From Bacteriovoracaceae bacterium (lineage in GTDB: Bacteria > Bdellovibrionota > Bacteriovoracia > Bacteriovoracales > Bacteriovoracaceae): a stretch of DNA of 64,000 nucleotides. The DNA lies in assembly GCA_947441615.1 (NCBI GenBank), contig CANEUH010000002.1, positions 62,001 through 126,000 of the forward strand, given 5' to 3'. The notes beneath the pieces are model-generated. The model was not told the DNA's origin. It saw only the letters and a program-made list of their open reading frames with translations, and did not search any database. The first letter of the stretch is position 1. Each line of letters opens with the position of its first letter. A program made the position numbers and the translations under genes. Below, piece by piece: positions 35,389 to 46,447 of the stretch.

Positions 35389-37014
35389 ATGGTCAACAGA
35401 AGTAAAATTGAGCTCTTAACCGAGCACCTCACTAAAATTATTTCCGAAACAAACGGAATTTCTCTTTCAGACACACTTGAACTAGCTGTCATGGGGGACG
35501 CCAAAGATGATAGTCTCCTCGTAAAAAAGTCCCTGCAAGAATTTCGAAGACTGATTAATGATTTTCATACGGATGATGTCGATATTAAGACACTTCTAAG
35601 TCACCCAGTCGCCCACGCTTTATTTCAATTTTTTAAACGATTTCCTAAGCCCTACATTGAGGAACACATCCATCTGACTGGTTCTTTAACTGCAGATTTT
35701 ATTCATCCTCATCTGATGAAACTATTAAAAGGTCCAAAGCGGGAACTTTATGTACAAATTATAAACAAAGTTTACGGTGAAGGGACGGGAGAAAAAATTG
35801 AAACCGTGAGTGATGTCGATAATCTTATTAGGCTTAAGGAAGATGAATTTTTTGATAGATATTTAAAAATTCTTCTTCTTCCAAAGCTTATTCTCACTTC
35901 CAAGGAGATGCATGCTGCTGCTGCATATCACATGGCAAGTGAACTTTATAACAAATATAACGTCGGTATGATCCGTCTGAAGTTTACTCTCTCGAGGGCC
36001 ACTCAATCATCTGATGAACAAATCCCTGGTCTAGAAAACTTAACAGAAGAAGATGTCGTACTTGGACTTTATGATGGATTTATGGCCTTTAAAAAGAGAG
36101 TTCCTGAGTTTGATTTCGTACTCTCTCCTTGTTTTAGAAAAGAAGCAAATTTCTTTGATGCTTCAAAGTATCCAACCAAAAAAGATCACTTCCTTCAGCA
36201 GGTCGATGCCATCCTTGAAATCCTAGAAAAGTTTCCATTCTTAAATCCTTATTTGTGTGAAGTTGACACTGTAGGTTCAGAAAAAGATTTATATCGGAAA
36301 GGGCATTTTGCAGAAATGCAGCAAGGATTCAGAAAACTTCACTTCAAGGGCTTCTCCATTCGCTCTCACCACGGTGAAACCTGGCACACTCTAAAAAAGG
36401 GCGTTCAAGCGGTTGATAACGCTCTTAATATTTGGCACATCGACACACTTGAGCACGGTCTTTCTCTTGGTATAAATCCAAACTTTTATTTTCACTCTCT
36501 TTACCGACGCCTTGTTATTGATAATGAGCGTGGAGAAGTCATCAAAGTGGGCTCTCCAGACTGGAAAGAGCTCATGGACATGGATTGGCGTGAACATGAA
36601 GATGTGAAAGAAAAACTCATTAATGGAGTTGCTCTCACTGAAGACGAGAGAAGATACTTTGTTAAGATAAAATTTCATACAGCAAGAGAAGTTGAACATT
36701 ACCAGCATGACGTTCTTAATCGAATGATTAATAAAGGTGTGAGTCTTATTGCTCTTCCCTCTTCAAACAACAAACTTACCGAAAGCTTCGAGGATTATAA
36801 AGATCATCCCTTCTCATGGTGGGAAAAAAAGGGACTAAAACTCGGCGTAGGAACAGATAATTATATCACTCTTAATACGAACTACATTCAAGAACTTCTG
36901 ATCTTGTTATTCACTGATGCAGACAATTTAAAAATTACAAAACTCTTAATGGTCGCGACAGGTGAATCAAGAAGGCCTTATCTTTCTCAATTACTCTGGA
37001 AGATGAGAGGATAA
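35389..37014 (+). CDS. Adenosine-deaminase-family metal-dependent hydrolase
   Basis: A 541-aa amidohydrolase. EEHIHLTGSL has the metal-binding HxH (about 86-88), SHHGE carries the catalytic His-Gly-Glu, LEHG has the third metal His, and GVGTDN holds the metal Asp. These are the adenosine deaminase landmarks in order. The protein is about 200 aa longer than adenosine deaminase, with extra helical sequence at the N-terminus and between motifs, so it may act on AMP, adenine or another purine. It has AAAGG before ATG and ends 7 nt from convergent meaB. Confidence 0.78.
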   Translation: MVNRSKIELLTEHLTKIISETNGISLSDTLELAVMGDAKDDSLLVKKSLQEFRRLINDFHTDDVDIKTLLSHPVAHALFQFFKRFPKPYIEEHIHLTGSLTADFIHPHLMKLLKGPKRELYVQIINKVYGEGTGEKIETVSDVDNLIRLKEDEFFDRYLKILLLPKLILTSKEMHAAAAYHMASELYNKYNVGMIRLKFTLSRATQSSDEQIPGLENLTEEDVVLGLYDGFMAFKKRVPEFDFVLSPCFRKEANFFDASKYPTKKDHFLQQVDAILEILEKFPFLNPYLCEVDTVGSEKDLYRKGHFAEMQQGFRKLHFKGFSIRSHHGETWHTLKKGVQAVDNALNIWHIDTLEHGLSLGINPNFYFHSLYRRLVIDNERGEVIKVGSPDWKELMDMDWREHEDVKEKLINGVALTEDERRYFVKIKFHTAREVEHYQHDVLNRMINKGVSLIALPSSNNKLTESFEDYKDHPFSWWEKKGLKLGVGTDNYITLNTNYIQELLILLFTDADNLKITKLLMVATGESRRPYLSQLLWKMRG

Positions 37015-37021
37015 AGGAAGC

Positions 37022-37990
37022 TTATTTTTTTAAACGCTTCAATAAAGTTGTTGCAACTTCATGAGCTGTCATCTTATTCGAAAGAATCCTAGATTCAAAT
37101 TCATGAATTTCAACTTGTCCAATTTCTTCTTTAAAAAGATCTTTCAAACCATCTTGTATGAGCTGCCACATCCAATCAAGGCCCTGTTTATTTCTTTTTT
37201 CTAGAATAAAATCTTTTTGATCAATAAAATATGTCTCTATAAGATTATAAATTTCTGGCAGACCACTCTTCGTTATTGATGAGCAAGTTAAAACGGGAGG
37301 TATCCGTCCATCGTGACGAAGGATTTGTAGCGCCTGCTGATAATCATGCTTTGCTTTTTGGATTATTTTTTGCTGATCTCCATCATCTTTAGTCACAACG
37401 ACCATATCGACAACTTCTAAAATACCTCGCTTAATACCCTGAAGATCATCTCCCGCCCCTGGCTGAAGAAGCATCACGAAAAGATCTACCATTTGTGAGA
37501 CAGTTGTCTCTGACTGACCTACACCCACAGTTTCAACCAAAACATAGTCAAAACCAAACGCCTCACAAAGTAAAAGCGCCTCCCGTGTTCTCTTGGCCAC
37601 CCCTCCAAGATTTTCCCCAGAGGGACTAGGTCTTATATAGGCCATTGGATCGATAGCAAGTTCGTTCATGCGAGTTTTATCCCCTAGGATTGACCCACCA
37701 CTTACTTTTGAAGTGGGATCAACAGCAAGAACTGCAACAGATTTATTTTGGGAGGTTAGTATTTTCCCAAAAGCTTCGATAAAAGTGGATTTTCCAACTC
37801 CAGGAGTTCCAGAGACTCCGATTCGTTTCGATGTTCCAGTTTGAGGAAGAATGGCCTTTATAAGCTCCTGTGAGAGTTTCTGATGATCAGGGTTAGTAGA
37901 TTCAACAAGAGTGATCGCCCGGGAAAGGATCGTTCGATCCTTATTTTTTATACCTTTAAGATAGTCATCTAATCCTAAGGTCTTGCTCAT
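37022..37990 (-). CDS. meaB: Methylmalonyl-CoA mutase-associated GTPase MeaB
   Basis: A 322-aa P-loop GTPase. The Walker [13 protein letters not shown] is near 58-69, DPTS and the Mg-binding [10 protein letters not shown] follow, and TKDDGD is the base-recognition motif. MeaB protects and reactivates the B12 mutase. It overlaps mutB by ATGA, in the same operon. Confidence 0.93.
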   Translation of the reverse strand: MSKTLGLDDYLKGIKNKDRTILSRAITLVESTNPDHQKLSQELIKAILPQTGTSKRIGVSGTPGVGKSTFIEAFGKILTSQNKSVAVLAVDPTSKVSGGSILGDKTRMNELAIDPMAYIRPSPSGENLGGVAKRTREALLLCEAFGFDYVLVETVGVGQSETTVSQMVDLFVMLLQPGAGDDLQGIKRGILEVVDMVVVTKDDGDQQKIIQKAKHDYQQALQILRHDGRIPPVLTCSSITKSGLPEIYNLIETYFIDQKDFILEKRNKQGLDWMWQLIQDGLKDLFKEEIGQVEIHEFESRILSNKMTAHEVATTLLKRLKK

Positions 37991-40119
37991 TTTTTTCCTA
38001 CATTAGCACTTAATTTTTTAATTAAATCTTTAGCTGCTTCAGAAATAACGGTCCCAGGCCCAAAAATTCCAGCAACTCCCATTTGATAAAGTTTTTCATA
38101 ATCTTGTGGTGGTATCACTCCCCCAATTGTCACAAGAATATCTTCGCGATTTAGTTTTCTTAATTCCTCTTTGAGTTCTGGAACAAGAGTTAAATGCCCG
38201 GCGGCCAACGAGGAGACGCCTATAATATGGACATCATTTTCAGCTGCCTGCTTTGCCGTTTCTTCAGGAGTCTGAAACAAAGGCCCAACATCCACATCAA
38301 AGCCTAAGTCTGCAAAGGCGGTTGAAATCACTTTTTGACCTCGATCGTGACCATCTTGGCCCATCTTCGCAATGAGGATTCTAGGACGACGTCCTTCATC
38401 TTTTTGAAACTTATCTATGAGAGCTTTTAATTCAGTCACATCAACCTTTCCCTGTTGAACTTCTTTTAAGTATACACCCTGAATGGTCCTGATTTCAGCT
38501 TTATGCCGTCCATAGACCTTTTCCATAGCATAACTCATCTCTCCCACAGTCGCATGAGCTCGGGCGGCCTCAACGGCCAGGGCAAGAAGATTTCCTGTGC
38601 CATTTTTAGCTGCTTCAGTCATTGCGTCCAATCTGATTTGAACGAGGCCGTCATCTCTGTCAGACCTTAATTGCTTTAGCCGATTAATTTGTGTCTCCCG
38701 AACCTCAGAATTTTCAACCTGAAGGATCTTTGGAACATCATCTTTTTCACGCTTATATAAATTCACTCCGACAATGGGTTGTACGCCAGAATCAATTCGC
38801 CCCTGCGCTCTCGCGGCGGCCTCTTCAATTCTCATTTTAGGAATACCTTTCGCAATCGCTTTTGACATACCACCGAGAGACTCGACTTCTTCTATGTGCG
38901 CCCATGCTTTTAGCGCGAGGTCTTGAGTGAGTGATTCTACAAAATAGCTTCCTCCCCAAGGATCAATAACATCGCAGGTATCGGTCTCAGTTTGAATAAA
39001 AATCTGAGTATTCCTAGCTATTCTCGCTGAAAACTCTGACGGGAGGGCCAAGGCCTCATCCAAAGAATTGGTGTGAAGGCTTTGCGTATGTCCGTGTGCT
39101 GCTGCTAAAGCTTCAATACCTGTTCTCGTTACATTATTAAAAACATCCTGCGCAGTTAAACTCCAGCCCGAAGTTTGGGAGTGGGTCCTGAGCGCAAGGG
39201 ATTTTTGATTTTTTGGGTTAAAATCAGAAACAATTTTACTCCAAAGTAATCTCGCCGCTCGCATCTTCGCGACTTCCATAAAGTAATTCATTCCAATCGC
39301 CCAAAAGAAAGATAGCCTTGGAGCGAAGTTATCGACATCAAGTCCAGATTTTATCCCCGTTCGAAGATACTCAAGTCCATCCGCAAGGGTGTAAGCAAGC
39401 TCCAGGTCCGCTGTGGCACCCGCTTCCTGCATATGATAGCCAGAAATTGAAATTGAATTAAATTTAGGCATATGTTTCGAGGTAAAACTAAAAATATCAG
39501 CGATGATTCTCATCGAAGGTTCTGGTGGATAGATGTAGGTATTCCTCACCATGAACTCTTTTAAAATATCATTTTGAATTGTCCCAGTAAGTTTATCTGG
39601 ACTCACTCCCTGCTCTTCTCCAGCAACAATAAAAAGTGCAAGGATAGGTATGACTGCTCCGTTCATCGTCATTGACACAGACATTTGATCGAGTGGAATT
39701 CCCTGAAAAAGAATTCGCATGTCTAAGATAGAATCGATAGCAACTCCCGCCATACCGACATCACCTTTGACTCTTGGGTGATCAGAATCATAACCACGAT
39801 GAGTAGCGAGATCAAAAGCGATGGAAAGACCTTTTTGTCCCTTTGAAAGATTATCTCTATAAAAGCGATTTGATTCCTCAGCAGTTGAAAAACCAGCATA
39901 CTGACGGATGGTCCAAGGCCGCACGGAATACATGGAAGCGTAGGGACCTCTAATAAATGGAGGATTTCCGGGAAGAGTTTTTGTTAGCTTTTGAAACTTA
40001 ATATCACCTAGATCGTAAGAAGATTTTAAATCAATTCCTTCAGGGAAAGTAAGGACATGAGTCACCAAAGGTTCTTTTAGTTTCGGTAGAGACCAAGGGA
40101 TTTTAGTAAAGTCTTTCAT
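37987..40119 (-). CDS. mutB: Methylmalonyl-CoA mutase large (catalytic) subunit
   Basis: A 710-aa enzyme. The N-terminal barrel has [10 protein letters not shown] and [11 protein letters not shown], with the Tyr that contacts the substrate. The C-terminal B12 domain has GQDGHDRG with the cobalt-ligand His, and SSLAAGH and GGVIPPQDY. It isomerises methylmalonyl-CoA and succinyl-CoA. The ATG at 40119 overlaps the mutA stop by 1 nt; a GTG at 40122 is an alternative start. Cotranscribed mutA-mutB-meaB gives a complete heterodimeric system; no epimerase gene is in the window. Confidence 0.95.
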   Translation of the reverse strand: MKDFTKIPWSLPKLKEPLVTHVLTFPEGIDLKSSYDLGDIKFQKLTKTLPGNPPFIRGPYASMYSVRPWTIRQYAGFSTAEESNRFYRDNLSKGQKGLSIAFDLATHRGYDSDHPRVKGDVGMAGVAIDSILDMRILFQGIPLDQMSVSMTMNGAVIPILALFIVAGEEQGVSPDKLTGTIQNDILKEFMVRNTYIYPPEPSMRIIADIFSFTSKHMPKFNSISISGYHMQEAGATADLELAYTLADGLEYLRTGIKSGLDVDNFAPRLSFFWAIGMNYFMEVAKMRAARLLWSKIVSDFNPKNQKSLALRTHSQTSGWSLTAQDVFNNVTRTGIEALAAAHGHTQSLHTNSLDEALALPSEFSARIARNTQIFIQTETDTCDVIDPWGGSYFVESLTQDLALKAWAHIEEVESLGGMSKAIAKGIPKMRIEEAAARAQGRIDSGVQPIVGVNLYKREKDDVPKILQVENSEVRETQINRLKQLRSDRDDGLVQIRLDAMTEAAKNGTGNLLALAVEAARAHATVGEMSYAMEKVYGRHKAEIRTIQGVYLKEVQQGKVDVTELKALIDKFQKDEGRRPRILIAKMGQDGHDRGQKVISTAFADLGFDVDVGPLFQTPEETAKQAAENDVHIIGVSSLAAGHLTLVPELKEELRKLNREDILVTIGGVIPPQDYEKLYQMGVAGIFGPGTVISEAAKDLIKKLSANVGKK

Positions 40120-41645
40120 CACTTTAACCCTCCGAATGTTTTAACAATTTCTTGAAGATTCTCAAAAATATTTTGGCCTACAAAAAGATTTCTGCATGAG
40201 TTCATTTCATATTTACCCGCAAGAAATCGATTTTTTGTCTTTATGAGAGGAACTGCCTCTTGGATCATGGGGTAATGTTCATCAGAGGCACACAGAACCA
40301 TAATCTCTTCATGACGAAGAGTTAGGTCCTTTTTAAATTTTTCAAAATCAAACTCAGAAGTTCCACGATCTATGACCTCCAAGCCTAATAATTCAAAGTA
40401 GTTCTTCACAAAATTTAGCCGCGCATTTAATCCAGCGTAGTCACCAAAAAGAGCGATAAAAACTTTTGGCTTTTTACTTTTTTCCATTTGTAAGCGAAGT
40501 TCCTCAAAAACACGCGAGGGACGGAAGAAATTTGTTTTTTTTAATTCAATCCCAAGAACTTCTTTAGTATCAGGATAATCATTAATTCCAGACAGGATTC
40601 TTTTCCTGGTTTTAATCATTTGTAGTTTTTTTTCTTTCGCCTTATTGATTTCAGGAGAAACATCTTCACCAGAGAGCAACCTCTGCATGACTTTCCAAGA
40701 TTCTTCACAAAGATAGTTTGTTAAGTTTTCGAGATGATAGCTACCGAAGGCAGCATCTTGAACAATTCCAAGCATGCTTTCGAGCGCCAGTATGTGAGTT
40801 GTGTTTCTTGCCATTCTTCTAGAGCGTAGGAAATGCTCATCACTCGAATCGACTTCCGACTCTAATTCAAAGAGAGCATTATAACCAGTGGATTGAATAT
40901 GATCGGCCCCCGCAATATAAGCAGAAGCAACACCAGTCTCGTTCCTAAGCATATTGGAGTATCTCTCAAAAAGGGTCCACCCCTCAAAACTAGTCAAGGC
41001 CACGACTCTAACACGACCTTCTCTTCCCGAATCCTCGAGGATCTTAGAAGTGATTAATCTAATCGCTCTAATTTTAGCAATATTCTGAAAAAAAGCGCAA
41101 TCAACATACACTCCGACGAATAATTCATTTTCATCTGATTCAATAACTTTTTTAGCAATTAAAGCTAATTCATGAATAGCATCCCCTCCGGCAGCATGAG
41201 ATTCGTAACCAGTAATAATAGAATTGATCACCTTAAAAGATTGACTTGAAAATTTATGCTGCCCCAAAATAAAAACCTCTATTTCAGAGGGTGTATGGTA
41301 GGTCGATAAAATTGATTCAATCATCTGCCATTTAGTTTTATCAAGTTCGTGACTCAAAAAAAAGAAATTTTTAACACCTGCATTTAAGTCTTCGGCCAAA
41401 GAAGATTCCAAATCAGCTAGAAGCTTTATATAAGTCGTTGAAGCTTTCTTCCAATTGAGCTCAGGAGTAACGTGAATTTGAGACAAACGACTAGTGGATA
41501 ATGTCGGCCAGAGTTGGCCATTGATCATTTCTTTTTTTGTCTTATTACCAAGATCAGTAATTTTTAATTCTTTAAGAAGTGTACTTTCCCATTCTGACAT
41601 ATTCTCTTTAAATTTATTTTCAAAAAAAGATTGTACGGAATTCAC
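40119..41645 (-). CDS. mutA: Methylmalonyl-CoA mutase small subunit
   Basis: A 508-aa paralogue of the large subunit. It starts with GTG behind GGAG, has weaker barrel motifs ([22 protein letters not shown]) and a C-terminal domain without the DxHxxG cobalt ligand, so it is the non-catalytic partner. At 508 aa it is short for this subunit, which is usually over 600 aa. It comes directly before mutB. Confidence 0.85.
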   Translation of the reverse strand: MNSVQSFFENKFKENMSEWESTLLKELKITDLGNKTKKEMINGQLWPTLSTSRLSQIHVTPELNWKKASTTYIKLLADLESSLAEDLNAGVKNFFFLSHELDKTKWQMIESILSTYHTPSEIEVFILGQHKFSSQSFKVINSIITGYESHAAGGDAIHELALIAKKVIESDENELFVGVYVDCAFFQNIAKIRAIRLITSKILEDSGREGRVRVVALTSFEGWTLFERYSNMLRNETGVASAYIAGADHIQSTGYNALFELESEVDSSDEHFLRSRRMARNTTHILALESMLGIVQDAAFGSYHLENLTNYLCEESWKVMQRLLSGEDVSPEINKAKEKKLQMIKTRKRILSGINDYPDTKEVLGIELKKTNFFRPSRVFEELRLQMEKSKKPKVFIALFGDYAGLNARLNFVKNYFELLGLEVIDRGTSEFDFEKFKKDLTLRHEEIMVLCASDEHYPMIQEAVPLIKTKNRFLAGKYEMNSCRNLFVGQNIFENLQEIVKTFGGLK

Positions 41646-41667
41646 AAAGACTCCAAAGTTTATCTCA

Positions 41668-42462
41668 TTAAGTTAACGCTGCAATATAAGAGACCCATGC
41701 ATCACAATTTTCAGCATCTTCGGCCGGAGAAAACTCTCCATTCCCGTTACCATCTTCATCATCTCCTTCCCAGTAAACGACGGTTTTAGAAAATCCCGCC
41801 TCAAGAAGAAGATCCCTTAATTCAGGCATCATCCACATGCGCCAGTGGTAGGTGAAAACATTCTCATGTTTTTTTCCCTTAGAATCTTTGAAATGAATGG
41901 CAAAAGTACAGTCATGTGTGAAGGGATTGAAGTGCTGGCATTCCCAGAAATAAGTTAATCCGTCGATTTTTTTACTATCAGTAACGAGCCTCTGACTTTC
42001 AGGCCCTGCAAAGATATCAAGAAAAAAGACACCCTGCTTGTTCATCGTTTTACGGACGGCCTTAAAATACTTTAATAGATCTTTTCGGCTTTTAAAAATC
42101 CAGTAAGAAAAATTAAAAGCACAGGCCACATCAACCTTCGGAGCACTTGTCTTCAAAACATTTTCCTGAAGATAATGCATCCGTGCCTGTTCGCTCTTTT
42201 TTAATTTCGATAAGTGACGAATCTTTCCCATCTTAATTGGTTCAGGATCTAAATCTACCCCCCAGGCTTCAGACTCTCGGTGCTGCTCGACCCACTTGCA
42301 TGAGATAGCACCTGTTCCACAAAAGTCTTCTCTTAGACTAAGAGGTGAGCGACCATATAAACGCTTAAATTCATCATGCATAAATGAAACTTCGGATTCT
42401 GGATTTTGAACCGATCTTTCATAATAGTCGTACTTCTGCTCAAGAGTTAACTGGGATTTCAC
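41668..42462 (-). CDS. Class I SAM-dependent methyltransferase
   Basis: A 264-aa protein. LREDFCGTGAISCKWV is the SAM-binding motif I, and WGVDLDPEPIKMG contains the acidic motif II. A Trp- and Tyr-rich middle and an acidic tail (EGDDEDGNGNGEF) follow. No signal peptide. The substrate is unknown. It lies 22 nt upstream of mutA in the same direction and could be the first gene of that operon. Confidence 0.75.
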   Translation of the reverse strand: MKSQLTLEQKYDYYERSVQNPESEVSFMHDEFKRLYGRSPLSLREDFCGTGAISCKWVEQHRESEAWGVDLDPEPIKMGKIRHLSKLKKSEQARMHYLQENVLKTSAPKVDVACAFNFSYWIFKSRKDLLKYFKAVRKTMNKQGVFFLDIFAGPESQRLVTDSKKIDGLTYFWECQHFNPFTHDCTFAIHFKDSKGKKHENVFTYHWRMWMMPELRDLLLEAGFSKTVVYWEGDDEDGNGNGEFSPAEDAENCDAWVSYIAALT

Positions 42463-42591
42463 TTCAATTCCTTTTCATTTTCTTGGGTGTCTCTTCATTA
42501 GCATTCTTTTTAAGAGCTTAAGGACATGTACCAAATAATGTCACCAATGTGACCATCTATAGAAAATATTTTAAAAAATTTTTATCTCAGG

Positions 42592-42628
42592 AATAGAAGA
42601 GCTCCCTTCATCAGGGAGCTCTTCTATT
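42592..42628 (-). terminator. Long hairpin downstream of prc
   Basis: A 15-bp perfect inverted repeat (42592-42606 with 42614-42628, 7-nt loop), 33 nt past the prc stop codon. The U tract is weak directly after the stem, but a T-rich stretch follows a few bases on. It most likely ends the prc transcript. Confidence 0.7.
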
Positions 42629-42660
42629 TTGATATTTTTTTCATCTTCGTTCACGAATAA

Positions 42661-44829
42661 TTAGGACTTTGTGACCTTCAGCATATCACTGATTATCCAG
42701 ATCGACTCTTCAATGATGGCGTCTTTTTTTAGTCTTTTTGAGAAGTCTTCGAACTTGGCCTTTTGTGCCTCATCCTTTGCATTCATTGATAGATCTTTCA
42801 CAAAGAGTTCTTTATTTTCTTCTTCTTTTTTATAAGCATCGGCTTTTTCACGAATTAGCTTACGATCTTTTTCAAAATCAGTCGCGAGAAGTGATTGATT
42901 CGTTTTTTCTTTTCTTTCTTTGTACCACTTTATTGAATCAAGAAGTTGCTTAAACTTTTGATTATTCTTCACTCTCTCTTGAGAAGAAGCCCTTAGTTTC
43001 TTAATATCGTATTTTTGCTTCCACTTATCATATTTTACCGATTTCACTTCACCCCATGGGATTGAGTAGTCTAAAAACTTTTCTCCCGATTCAAGATGAG
43101 AAAACTGATCAGGAAGAATAATGTCCGGAGTGACTCCCTTATACTGAGTAGAGCTACCATTAACTCGATAAAACTTTTGGATAGTTATCTTTAGAGCGCC
43201 TAATGGTGAGTAAGATTTTGCCATTGGCGAGACATAACCATCAAGATCCACGACCGCCTGAACAGTGCCTTTACCGTGAGAGAACTCTCCTCCCACAACC
43301 ACAGCACGGTTGTAGTCCTGAAGAGCAGCTGCAACGATTTCTGAGGCAGAAGCTGCAAATCTATTTATAAGGACGACTGTTGGCTTATTAAAATCAACCT
43401 TGGGATCAGTGTCCGTTAAAATGTCCGGGTTTCCAGTGATCGCCTTGACTTGAACAATAGGCCCTTTTTCAATAAATAGTCCTGAAATCATGCGAGCATC
43501 TTCGAGAGCTCCTCCCCCGTTATTTCTAAGATCTACAATCAGCCCCTCAACACCTTCTTTATTGAGTCGCTCTATTTCTCTTCTTGTGTCGTCTGTCACA
43601 TTTCTTCCTGAACGATCATTGAAGTCTCTATAGAATTTGGGTATTTCGATGTACCCAACTTTAGTTTTATTAGGATTTAACTCAAGGACAGTTCCCTTAA
43701 CGTAAGATTCATCAATTTCAACAACATCACGGATAATAGGCACAACCTTCACAAGACCATTAGGTTTTTTGAGCGTCAACCGTACTTCAGAGCCTTTCTT
43801 GCCTCTAATAAGTTTCACCGCATCCCTTAGAGACATATCAACGACATCAACGGGCTCTTCTCTTCCTTGCGCGACTTTTAAAATAATATCCTCAGGTTCA
43901 ACTTCTTTTGTTTTCCATGAAGCTGATCCTGGAACAATTTTTTCTACTTTAATAAAAGAATTGTCTTCTCTTAAAATAGCGCCAATTCCTTCAAGCTTTC
44001 CTGACATATCAATATCAAAGTCTTCTTTTTCTTCAGGGACGAGGTAGTTTGTGTGAGGATCAAAAACTTTTGTAATAGCGTTATAAAATTTATCTAATTT
44101 ATCAGATCTTTTTTCATTCACAAGTCTTGAAAAGATTTTCTTGTAAGACTTCAGAACTTTTTCACGCGAATCTTTTTCGATCTCTGCGTCTGTTAATTTT
44201 TTATCAGAAACGGGTTTTTTCTTATTGCCTTTCTCGTCAGTCGTAAGACCATTTTGTTCTTCTTTTTTATCAACGATTCGGCTAAGAACTTCAAACTTCA
44301 TCGACTTTTCCCAGAATGAGAAAAGCTCTTTTTCTGTTTTAGGAAATTGACGTTTTTTTGGATCTGTTTCTAGAAATTCTTTTTTATTATAATCAAGAGG
44401 CTTAGATAAATAGGTCTCTACAAATTTTTCAATTTGACCAATTCTCTTATTCATTAACTCCGAACTGAGGTCAAGGATGGATAAATCCCCTGAACTCATC
44501 ATATCATCAAAATTTTCTCGGTATCTTTCAAGTTGCTTTACATCTGAGGCAAGAAGAAATTGTTTTCCATAATCAAGTCGCTCTAAAAAAACTTTGAACG
44601 CATTTTTAGATAATTCATTATTAATTTCTTTGCCTGTAAAATGCATGTTTTCAAGAACGCCTTTAAGAATATTTCCTAAAACCATTTCACGAGTGTAGCG
44701 AGGCTTCGGATCCATCATACTTCTAAACAATGAAGGATCATCACTTGAAGAGAGCGGCGTGCTCGTTTGCTGCGCAATAGCTCCTTGAGATAGGAGTGCC
44801 AATAAAATAAGAGAGAACTTGAGTTTCAT
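42661..44829 (-). CDS. prc: Periplasmic C-terminal processing protease Prc/Tsp
   Basis: A 722-aa S41 protease with a signal peptide (about 1-20). An N-terminal helical region is followed by a PDZ domain (GIGAILREDNSFIKVEKIVPG, about 281-301), then the protease core. The core has NRFAASASE with nucleophile Ser494 (aligned with Ser430 of E. coli Tsp) and HGKGTVQ with Lys520. The C-terminal helix-rich region matches the Tsp tail. It degrades or trims periplasmic proteins. Size is close to E. coli Tsp (682 aa). Confidence 0.9.
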   Translation of the reverse strand: MKLKFSLILLALLSQGAIAQQTSTPLSSSDDPSLFRSMMDPKPRYTREMVLGNILKGVLENMHFTGKEINNELSKNAFKVFLERLDYGKQFLLASDVKQLERYRENFDDMMSSGDLSILDLSSELMNKRIGQIEKFVETYLSKPLDYNKKEFLETDPKKRQFPKTEKELFSFWEKSMKFEVLSRIVDKKEEQNGLTTDEKGNKKKPVSDKKLTDAEIEKDSREKVLKSYKKIFSRLVNEKRSDKLDKFYNAITKVFDPHTNYLVPEEKEDFDIDMSGKLEGIGAILREDNSFIKVEKIVPGSASWKTKEVEPEDIILKVAQGREEPVDVVDMSLRDAVKLIRGKKGSEVRLTLKKPNGLVKVVPIIRDVVEIDESYVKGTVLELNPNKTKVGYIEIPKFYRDFNDRSGRNVTDDTRREIERLNKEGVEGLIVDLRNNGGGALEDARMISGLFIEKGPIVQVKAITGNPDILTDTDPKVDFNKPTVVLINRFAASASEIVAAALQDYNRAVVVGGEFSHGKGTVQAVVDLDGYVSPMAKSYSPLGALKITIQKFYRVNGSSTQYKGVTPDIILPDQFSHLESGEKFLDYSIPWGEVKSVKYDKWKQKYDIKKLRASSQERVKNNQKFKQLLDSIKWYKERKEKTNQSLLATDFEKDRKLIREKADAYKKEEENKELFVKDLSMNAKDEAQKAKFEDFSKRLKKDAIIEESIWIISDMLKVTKS

Positions 44830-44900
44830 GGAACCTCGATTTTCAGTCAGATAATTAAGATATTTTCTACTTACGAGGATTGAGTTGCAATCATTTTTCC

Positions 44901-45320
44901 CTAGAATCGTTTCTCTAGGTCTTTAAAAAATGGCACGATCTCCTGAGTTTTTTTATCATCTTTTTTGCAAATTTCTTGAGAATCACCTTTAAGAGTGAGG
45001 CGAAGCGTTACCTTGCATCCTGGTTTTGAGACCGGGTGCTCGTACTGACACTTTAAAAACCGAGAGGCAAAATCGGCATCAAGACTTTTGGCCTCTTTCG
45101 TTGTGACTTTCTGAATCTTTTCTTCATCTTCAATTTTGATTTTAAGAAAATAATCTAGGCCTTGGGTCCTCTCTAGCCAAATAGTTGTTTCTTCAGCAAG
45201 ATCTTCGACACTAAACACAACACTTCCATTTCTTAAATCGGCCGTACTCTCCTTTTGTGGTTGAGAGTTTTCGGCAAAACTTGTCGAAACAAGCATGAGA
45301 ATAAATAAAATGTAATGCAT
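44901..45320 (-). CDS. Small exported protein, function unknown
   Basis: A 139-aa protein with a signal peptide (MHYILFILMLVSTSFA). The mature part is charged and beta-rich with three cysteines near the C-terminal half (CQYEHPVSKPGCK and one further on). I recognise no family. ATG at 45320 follows AGGAAAA; an in-frame ATG 17 codons upstream gives an unlikely leader. It lies 71 nt upstream of prc in the same direction, so cotranscription is possible. Confidence 0.65.
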   Translation of the reverse strand: MHYILFILMLVSTSFAENSQPQKESTADLRNGSVVFSVEDLAEETTIWLERTQGLDYFLKIKIEDEEKIQKVTTKEAKSLDADFASRFLKCQYEHPVSKPGCKVTLRLTLKGDSQEICKKDDKKTQEIVPFFKDLEKRF

Positions 45321-45394
45321 GTCACTTTTCCTAATTAGTGCCATTATCCCATACGCTTTAATGACTTTCAAAGAAAAGCTTATTAGTATTTCTT

Positions 45395-46447
45395 ATGCTT
45401 TATTCATTGGCAAAAAAACTACTTTTCTCGCTAGGGCCTGAGGTTGCTCACAATTTAGTTTTACACATCGCCTCACTCTCACCGGCACTGGGAAAATTAA
45501 CAGGAATTAATCAAGATTCTTCTCATTCATTGAAGGTTGGAAAGACTCGCTGGAGTTTTCCTGTCGGACTTGCTGCGGGGCTTGATAAAAATGCTGAGGC
45601 CCTCGAATTTTTTAGTGCTCAGGGTTTTGGCGCCATCGAATGTGGAACGATCACCTTGAAGGGGCAACCAGGTAACCCATTACCAAGAATGTTTCGCTAT
45701 CCAGACGAAAAAAGCCTTAGAAATTCTATGGGCTTTCCCAATCAAGGACTTTTAGAAATTCTTCCGAGAATCAAGGAATATCATTCAAGGGCACCACTCG
45801 GAATTAATATTGGGAAGAATAAAGATACCAGTGCAAATGAGAGTATAGAAGAACTTAGTCTAATCATGGAAACACTCAATGAGTATTGCCATTATTTTGT
45901 TATCAACGTCTCTTCACCAAATACTCCAGGTCTTAGGGAGCTCCAAGAACGGGGCTATTTAGCTGAACTCTTTAGTGAACTTAATGACAAACGAAATGGG
46001 GTCGATCTCTTTCTAAAAATTTCACCTGACTTACCAGAGGATAAGGTGATTGATCTCACTCACTTGGCACAGGAACATAATCTTACTGGAATTATTGCAA
46101 CCAATACGACGATGATGCCGGAGAGAGGTATTGGTGGAGTGTCAGGAGAATTATTAAAAAAGAAATCAAAACAAATTCGTCAAATCATCTTAAAAGAAAA
46201 AAATGATCTCGAATTAATTGCTGTTGGTGGAATCTCTTCGCCAAATGATCTCTTTGACCTTTGGAAGGAGGGTGGTAAAGTCGCTCAAATTTACACCTCA
46301 TATATTTATGGGGGCCCACAAGTCCTTCATCATTTTGCAAAAGCTATTGATCATTTTGTGATTGAACAAAAAATGAGTCTAGATGATTTTTTTAATCTCA
46401 CGACTTCAGAAAGAAAATACCGATTAAATGATTATAGGTTAACCTGA
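45395..46447 (+). CDS. pyrD: Dihydroorotate dehydrogenase (quinone), class 2
   Basis: A 350-aa flavoenzyme. An amphipathic N-terminus ([16 protein letters not shown]) for membrane contact is typical of class 2. [21 protein letters not shown] and [15 protein letters not shown] (with the catalytic Ser) follow, and [11 protein letters not shown] ends the FMN site. It makes orotate for pyrimidine synthesis, passing electrons to quinone. It overlaps the convergent rimK by 9 nt. Confidence 0.94.
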   Translation: MLYSLAKKLLFSLGPEVAHNLVLHIASLSPALGKLTGINQDSSHSLKVGKTRWSFPVGLAAGLDKNAEALEFFSAQGFGAIECGTITLKGQPGNPLPRMFRYPDEKSLRNSMGFPNQGLLEILPRIKEYHSRAPLGINIGKNKDTSANESIEELSLIMETLNEYCHYFVINVSSPNTPGLRELQERGYLAELFSELNDKRNGVDLFLKISPDLPEDKVIDLTHLAQEHNLTGIIATNTTMMPERGIGGVSGELLKKKSKQIRQIILKEKNDLELIAVGGISSPNDLFDLWKEGGKVAQIYTSYIYGGPQVLHHFAKAIDHFVIEQKMSLDDFFNLTTSERKYRLNDYRLT

